A stretch of DNA of 64,000 bases, taken from the NCBI GenBank assembly GCA_018806915.1, contig JAGKQI010000058.1:496001-560000 (forward strand), in the 5' to 3' direction. How positions within the stretch are numbered: position 1 is the stretch's first letter; every line of letters begins with the position of its first letter. Below, in pieces: positions 58,050-64,000 of this stretch. The position numbers and the translations under genes were made by a program. The DNA comes from Phytophthora colocasiae. Lineage: Eukaryota > Oomycota > Peronosporomycetes > Peronosporales > Peronosporaceae. Under the pieces are notes generated by a model. It was not told the DNA's origin. It saw nothing but the letters and a program-made list of their open reading frames with translations, and searched no databases.

Positions 58050-59023
58050 ATGGCGAACATGAGTTTCAAGCAGGAAGAACTCTCCGTCACTACGGCGGTT
58101 CCGCAGCTCCACATCAAGTAAGACGTAGGTCTTAACACACCCATTAGTTTAGTCTTCCTAATGGTGCAATTTTCAAGCGATACATTCTTCTACATCTCGA
58201 GAAAATGTCATTTTTGTATGATGTTTGTTGCCGCTTTCATACTAACATCTATTCTTCTGCTCAGGAATTTCGTGTGCTCTGCGAATCTTGGTATGCGCTT
58301 CGACTTGACGAACCTGTTGGTCAAGTCCCACCGACGGGCAGAGCTGGTACCCAAGAAGAACTGCATCTTGATGAAGCTGCATAACCCCAAGGCCACTGCC
58401 ATGCTCTTTGCCAACGGAAAGCTCGTGTGCACGGGTGCAGAGACAGAAGAAGCCATCAAGAATGTGGCCCGAAGGTTCACACAGGTGATCCAGAAGATGG
58501 ACTTTCCAGGCGTCAATCTAATTGACTTCAAGATCCAAAATGTCGTGGGCACGTGCTCCTTGGGCTTTCGGGTGCTCGTGGAGGCACTTGCCTTTGCCCA
58601 CAGTGATCGCTGCACGGTGGGAATCAGCTGAGATTAACGGGTACACTCTTGAGGGTACTGATCGCTTATGGATGGTGTTTGTGTTTTATAGTATGAGCCG
58701 GAGCTGTACCCAGCGCTAATCTACCGCTTGGAGAAGCCACAAGTTAAGGTCCTTGTATTTGTGAGCGGGAAAGTGGTCTTTACCGACTCGAAAGAGCCAC
58801 AGCAACTGTACGCTGCTTGTGAGACTATCTTTCCGGTACGTTGTTATACTGTAGTAGCTTTGATCCCATACGAACTTGTTAATATCTTTTATCCTGTCTT
58901 TAGATTCTTTCTCAATTCAAAGATCCAAAGTCTGTCGACATAAGTAAGGTCACTTCGACTGACGGAACGCGGGGGTACCATCTAAAGACCGACACTAGTG
59001 ATGAATCTCACCTTGAAGACTAA
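58050..59023 (+). CDS. TATA-box-binding protein family, divergent (TBP-like)
   Basis: Four exons: 58050-58117, 58265-58616, 58692-58835 and 58904-59023, phases closing to 227 aa. The two-repeat saddle fold is evident: repeat 1 NFVCSANLGMRFDL ... MLFANGKLVCTGAETEE ... VIQKMDF; repeat 2 FKIQNVVGTCSLGF ... YEPELYPALIYRL ... VLVFVSGKVVFTDS ... ETIFPILSQF. The four DNA-kinking Phe positions of TBP are present (LFANGK, QKMDF, VFVSGK, SQFK). Elsewhere it departs from the very conserved canonical TBP (for example the segment before ILMKLHNPKATA), so it is probably a TBP-related paralogue rather than the main TBP. The last exon adds a short acidic tail. Its stop lies 39 bp from the stop of the convergent gene. 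Confidence 0.88.
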
Positions 59024-59062
59024 GAAAGTGCAAGTTTGCTTTTAAATGTACTTACATTTTGC

Positions 59063-62000
59063 TCACATTCCTTGTCTGCATTCAGCACTGGCAAAGAAGA
59101 CTCGCTGATACGAAAACCGGAAGAAAACTACCAGAGCCCATGTGGTTCGAAGGCTGTTTATGAGCTCGGTAGTGGTCTGATTGGGGTCTGCTCGTGGGGT
59201 TGGAAGTATTTCTTGCGTTCTGTCTTGTTGTTTGCGTTGAAGATCAAGTTGTTCTTCTGTTGGTGGTTGGGTGGCTTCCCATCGACTGACACATTTTCGT
59301 AGAGCCGAAAGAGGCCCAGATATTTCGTCCAAGAACTGAAGTTGATGATTCAATGGAACTACAAGCTGCTCGATGTGCAAAATGATTTGGAGTGTGAGAC
59401 GGTGTTGGATAGTGAACATTTTGGCTGATGGAAGTCTGGAATAGGTGTTTATCTTGTGAGGTTTTGACGGGATGTGCTGCTGCAGACTGGACTGTAGCCA
59501 TCGTATTGCTTGCTCCTGCTCGACACAACGATAAAGGTAAGAACTTCAATGTACATGTAATCTGCCCAATGCCGTGAATATTACCAGTGAGTATAGCTGA
59601 CAGATACTGGAATGTACAATCAGGCGGTTGGCCAACTCGCAACGCCGGGCGTATAAACAACGTGAAGTGTTTTCCACCACATCGAGTTCGTAGATTAGAA
59701 ATCTATCGTCGTAGCGAAGCGCTTCCGAAGCATAAGGCGTCCATGTATTTCGATTTATTCCGGCGAACTTTGGGTCAAACTCCATGTTGTTCAAGCACAG
59801 AAACGCGTTCTCTTTTGAAAGAAAAACTCCGTACTGGAACACTTGAAATGACATCAAGCGCGACAGCTGAATCGAAGTACCTGACGCAGTTTTCTCTGTG
59901 GATTGATGGTGAAATGCGTATATCTTGGATATGTTGTGGATCTTCAGCCTGTCATTATCGCCTGAGGTCCGTACTTCCGCGATTTCAATGACAACTTTTA
60001 AAGTTATCTGTGGACGCGTAGATTCTTCGACAATCCCAGCGAGAATATCGTCCGGTGTATGTGAAGTGAACGAAAACTCTGCTACTGACTGCCCCTGGGG
60101 ACCAATTACGAGAGCTTTCGCTCGTACTACCCAGCAGTTTGTACTTGGAGATGAACCACAAGTTGTAATGATACGTCGCAGATCGCGGTGCACTGCGTCC
60201 ATGAAGAATTCACGAGCTTGAGCAAGATCTTTCCCTACCACTACATAGTGTTCCATGGTGTCTATTTCATTCAGGAGAGAAACATTATCAGTGTCGTTCC
60301 AGTTGTCCTTTGCGAGGAGAAGTGGATGGAAGTAGAACAACATCGGGATAATGGCAACTGAGTACGAGCTTTTCGATGGCTTGTAGGCACCTTCGTAGAA
60401 AATTTGCTGATCTGTGAGCCATCGATGCATTTGAGTAAGCTGGTCACAGCTTGCAAGTTGGAATAGCCTCGGATTGACACTACAGACACCCGTGTCTTCC
60501 ATCAGGACAAGCTCCAACAGTCCAATTGGCAATTTCCTGCTTTTTGGTGTAAGAAGTATTGGTAGTTCGTGCCTCCAGACAAGTTGACGAAGAGCGAAAA
60601 CTTGTAGAGTTGTTGACATGTCGATAAATGGATTTGGCGGGAGGTGAATCGCTATGGTGTTCATCACAGCACTTTCGAGAGCGACGTCAAGCCACGAGTC
60701 CATTATTGCTTGGGTGAATACAGCCTCCGAAACGATAGATGGGGGATACTTGCGCTCCTCAACTGCCACTTCGATAGCCCTTATCACGTCAATCCCGTCC
60801 AAAGTGGTGCAATGAGAATGCGAAATTGTTGAAACAACTTCTGTTGTTTCTACAAGCCGAAGAAAATCGTCAAGTATAGTACGAATAACTGAGAGCAGTA
60901 GCTCAGTCACACGTTCAAGTGCCTCCACAAAGTCACTGATCTCCCATTCGTCTTCTACTGCAAACGCAGTTTTAGCATCGGAGTAGAGCTGGTAAACTAA
61001 AGACCAGACTGGAAACACTACGGACGTTGATGGAGACTCCTTCATCTCCTCCATGAAGCGCTTCATTTGAGTTGCTAAACTCTTAAACCTGGCCTGGACC
61101 AGTATTGCCATCGAAGTAGATAATTTACCGCGAAGGAGAATATCTTGTAAGATCTGGTGTGCAGCAACGAGTAGGCCTAGACCGTAAGCAAAACAGCACA
61201 CAAGGCAGTTGGCTTGGTGGCGAAACTTTTCACTTGAGAGACCAATCTGACGAAGTTTATCCAGTGTACCATGCAAAACTCCGACGAATCCTGTCCTTAG
61301 TTTCGTTCTGTGAGCTGCTGCGCTTTCAACAATAGGAGCTGCAATCTTCTTTTTCGTTTGAGTCTGCTGCTTTCTCTCTTTCTCTTTAAAAATTCCTTGT
61401 GTTTCAATCCGAAATCCATCGACGATGTCAAGAGCACCTTGCGAATGGAAGAAAATCCCTGTAGACAAAGCCTGACTTCCAGAAAGAAAAGATCGTCGAG
61501 TGTTGGTTTTGCTTCCTTTAAAGTGAAAGTAAAACGCTTGATCCACCTCGCACAGCACGATACTGTCGGAGTCTGGCATTTGTGTTGAGTCAAATCGTTT
61601 GAGTGAAATGAGCGAGTTGCTTACGAGCGCTGTCTTCACAGCGTTAATGAATGCCACTCGACTTTCCTTCACACGATCAATACTCCACACAACAGGTTCT
61701 TCATACATCAGTGCAGACATTGGAGCAATCGCAATCCCATCACAGGCAACACAACCAGAATAGTTGAGAACTTGATCAGGTGGAAGTGACGCAAACTCTG
61801 TTGTGGCGTTGACTGCTTCGTGCAATTGTTTCATCAGAAATCGAGCGAAAACTGCCATCGCCTTCTCTAAATGTTCTCCAGAAACACACACGTGTACCTC
61901 GAACTCAAGGAAACACGGCAGGGGACTCTGTACTTGAGATCCTAAAGTGCTATTCCCAACAAGAACCCCGTATCCAGTTGCAAGGCAGTCGTCATCTCTG

Positions 62001-62464
62001 AATTCCTTGTAGATCACGAGTCCTTGAAAGACCGACTTCACCAGTTCTAGCAGACTGTACATATTGGCACTAGTAAGCTGCTCCAAGAAAGATTTCATTC
62101 CCCAAACCGGTAACGCAAACTGCTCGTTTTCCACACTGCACACTTGGAACTGTGCAGGAATCGAAATTTGTCCATTCAATATCGTCAATACAAGCGAAGA
62201 AGTCGTGCAGTTGCTATGCAGAGTGAAAGCTTGGCGAACTTCGTGCATACGTACAGTCTTCAGCAGTTCTGGATATGGATTTGCTAGCAGGCGAAGTTGT
62301 GTTTTGTAAGACGTCGCTAGATTCGCCATAAAATCCTCAATAACCTGCAGCAATTTGGTACGTTCAAAGTACTCGTTCACCAGACGTTTACGCTCTTCAG
62401 CATGTCGCTGTAGAGCTGAAGGTGTACTCGATGTAGACTGTACTCCTGACAGATTATATGCCAT
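59063..62464 (-). CDS. Unrecognised 1,110 aa protein
   Basis: Two exons, 62464-59585 and ~59515-59063, with a GT-AG intron of ~69 nt in phase 0. Without the splice the frame ends 12 codons later. The start ATG 62464 has no competing upstream frame. The protein is mixed alpha/beta with few low-complexity parts. Features are a basic Gln/Lys stretch (KEKERKQQTQTKKKIAA) near residue 370, a hydrophobic Cys-containing segment (CLVCCFAYGLGLLVAAH) near 430, and a helical C-terminal exon with a Pro/Gln-rich stretch. I do not recognise the family. It is tail to tail with the TBP-like gene. Confidence 0.75.
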
Positions 62465-62621
62465 CGTATAATGAACGACGCTTGACTTGAACCGCCGCTG
62501 CTACAGTCCACCACAAAACACGTTGAGAATATCTGATCTCCATGAAATTTCAAAATAAACGTCTATGTATCCGATGAGATTGACCTGAACAATGGCTCAT
62601 CATGTGTCAAGCACCCCATGT

Positions 62622-63530
62622 CTACTTGATCTTGGCCGCGTTTGCCTCCGGAAGACGCTCAATCACGTACTTGCGGTTGGAAATATACATGATAGGCACA
62701 CCAGGAACCTTACGGATGCGACGCTTGAGTTCTCGATCACAGGTTGCCACCACGTAGCAGCGGTGTTGCTGCACACGCTGTACGAGGCAGTCATCGGCGT
62801 ACGTTCCTTTGTGTGTGCACGGAAGTCGCTCGAAACGCGGGTCTTTTGCTAGACGCAACGCCACACGGTACTTGTGACCAAGTTTCTCCAATTCGGCCAT
62901 CACGCAGTCCGTAATGCAAGGAGTGCCTACACAAGTAGAAAAGGATGCAATTAGTCTACATCAACCTCAGAATTGATCGGCGATAATGCTTACATTTGGC
63001 AAGTAGGCAGTCCATCATGGCCGAGACGACCTCGAGCTTGTTCTTGATGGAAAAGTTGATGAAATTCGTATCCACGATCACATTGTACGGCGGGCCCAGA
63101 GCAGCATTGTACTTGAAGAACATGTTGGACGGGATCTGATCACTGTAGAACAGTCGTAAAACAGCAACAGCAGTGAGTTTCCAGCGCTTCTCTCCGTCTT
63201 AGAAGTCTCTACGTACATTTGCTTGGGCTCTGCCTGCTTGCGCTTCTTCTCCTCCGCCTTCGCGACCGCTTTACGCACTGAATTGCTGCAATATTGTATA
63301 GAGGCATAGCATAAGTAAACAATAATATGTATAGTAGGCCAAAGCAATGAAACGTACATGCGTGTGTCGCGAGGACTGATCATGCGCTTCACAGCGGCGA
63401 ATTTACGCGTCTTTTTGGCTTTTCCCTGCAGAAACGAGTAGCACAAACATCGTCGTTAGTGCATTCAAGAGCAGATCGATCTCTATTGCTGTATAAGGAG
63501 CAACAACGCAGCCATGTAACAACGTACCAT
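62622..63530 (-). CDS. FCF1: FCF1/Utp24, PIN-domain pre-rRNA endonuclease
   Basis: Five exons: 63530-63528 (only the ATG), 63425-63358, 63285-63217, 63142-62994 and 62926-62622; phases close to 197 aa, the usual FCF1 length. Exon 2 begins [15 protein letters not shown], then comes a Lys-rich linker, then the PIN domain: [13 protein letters not shown] (catalytic Asp), [22 protein letters not shown] and the highly conserved [19 protein letters not shown] with further acidic residues. FCF1 belongs to the nucleolar SSU processome and cuts pre-rRNA at sites A1/A2. It is divergent from the CD2BP2-like gene, 192 bp away. Confidence 0.95.
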
Positions 63531-63722
63531 TGTCTCGAGTCTTCTGTCTTTTGTGCACTGCCAACCAGCAAACAGCCTTTCAACCTATAAATGTCAAATA
63601 GTATGTTGTATGAACAATTGACCAATCAAACAGCTTTTTAAATAAAACACAAAATATGATTGGTTGTTGCTATCCAGCTTAATACAAAATAGATAGTCAC
63701 TTTAGAAAAAAAGGAGACAACC
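63531..63722. promoter_or_regulatory. Probable bidirectional promoter FCF1/CD2BP2-like
   Basis: The 192 bp between the two divergent start codons contain CCAAT motifs in both orientations: GACCAATC at ~63620 and GATTGGTT at ~63658. A shared promoter is inferred from the spacing. Confidence 0.5.
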
Positions 63723-64000
63723 ATGGATCGGAGCAGAATGACGGCGTTCAACATGGAGGACGAGAAAGATGAAGGCCATTTCGATGCAGAAGGGAATTTT
63801 GTGTGGGATGATGAGGCCAAGAAGGTGCAGGAGGAGGCTTGGCTGGACGACGTCTCGCAGCAGCAGATGGGAGCAGCTAAGAGCGCCAAAAACCGTCGTC
63901 AGTTCCGGGACGAGCAAACGGAGGAGACGATGACGGAGGAAGCAGCCAATCGGACGCTTTCGACGTTGCTTAAGCCCCGTGAGACGGTGTTGCAGGCACT
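63723..64000 (+). CDS. CD2BP2/LIN1 (U5 snRNP 52K) homologue, N-terminal part
   Basis: The frame from ATG 63723 is open to the window end (about 92 codons seen). It reads MTAFNMEDEKDEGHFDAEG, then NFVWDDE and a short AWLDDV. This is the conserved N-terminal block of CD2BP2/Lin1 proteins (F-N-x-E/D-E-x-x-E-G-x-F-D-A-x-G-N-Y/F-V, then x-W-L-D). These proteins belong to the U5 snRNP and end in a GYF domain, which would lie outside the window. Confidence 0.8.
   Translation, partial: MDRSRMTAFNMEDEKDEGHFDAEGNFVWDDEAKKVQEEAWLDDVSQQQMGAAKSAKNRRQFRDEQTEETMTEEAANRTLSTLLKPRETVLQA

Overview
The window reads as nuclear DNA of an oomycete, most likely a Phytophthora-like species. This is inferred from small exons joined by 55-75 nt GT-AG introns, intron-poor long ORFs, zoospore/cilium-type genes, pogo/Tc1 and Ty1-copia elements, and gene types such as copine, FCF1 and a fused purine enzyme. 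No taxon-specific marker was searched, so the genus is a guess. Exon joins below were derived by hand from splice signals and reading phase.

Region 1 (1-6.8 kb): a coiled-coil gene with Sfi1-like Trp repeats converges on a nine-exon copine gene. A 1.07 kb element with long terminal inverted repeats and one degenerate ORF follows, then a small AT-hook ORF. Region 2 (6.83-27.16 kb): a 20 kb tandem array. Its basic unit is a ~580 bp satellite monomer. In nine of the sixteen complete units a 1.2 kb Tc1/mariner relic sits at the same TA, so the composite unit (~1.78 kb) was amplified as a whole. Region 3 (28.0-34.6 kb): a pogo/Tigger-type DNA transposon relic whose transposase ORF is split by a nearly intact Ty1-copia retrotransposon (5.56 kb, 339 bp LTRs with one visible difference, 5 bp target duplication). 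A small inverted-repeat element lies just beyond.

Region 4 (35.7-64 kb) is gene dense. In order: a psq/CENP-B-type DNA-binding protein; a Gemin7-like SMN-complex gene (two small exons); an App1-type lipid phosphatase; a CCR4/nocturnin-type EEP nuclease; RPS20; a fused GARS-GART-AIRS purine enzyme with an extra N-terminal PurH-like domain; a TMEM216/TMEM17-like transition-zone membrane protein; a ~1,280 aa coiled-coil protein; a CHC zinc-finger protein; an IQ coiled-coil protein; a divergent TBP; an unrecognised 1,110 aa protein; FCF1; and the 5' end of a CD2BP2/LIN1 homologue.

Functional themes are RNA processing and translation (Gemin7-like, FCF1, RPS20, CD2BP2-like, EEP nuclease), transcription (TBP-like, zinc-finger and psq proteins), purine synthesis, and probable flagellar/centriolar structure (TMEM216-like, Sfi1-like and coiled-coil proteins). 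No operon-like logic is expected. Several genes lie head to head (EEP nuclease/RPS20, TMEM216-like/coiled-coil, FCF1/CD2BP2-like) and could share promoters.
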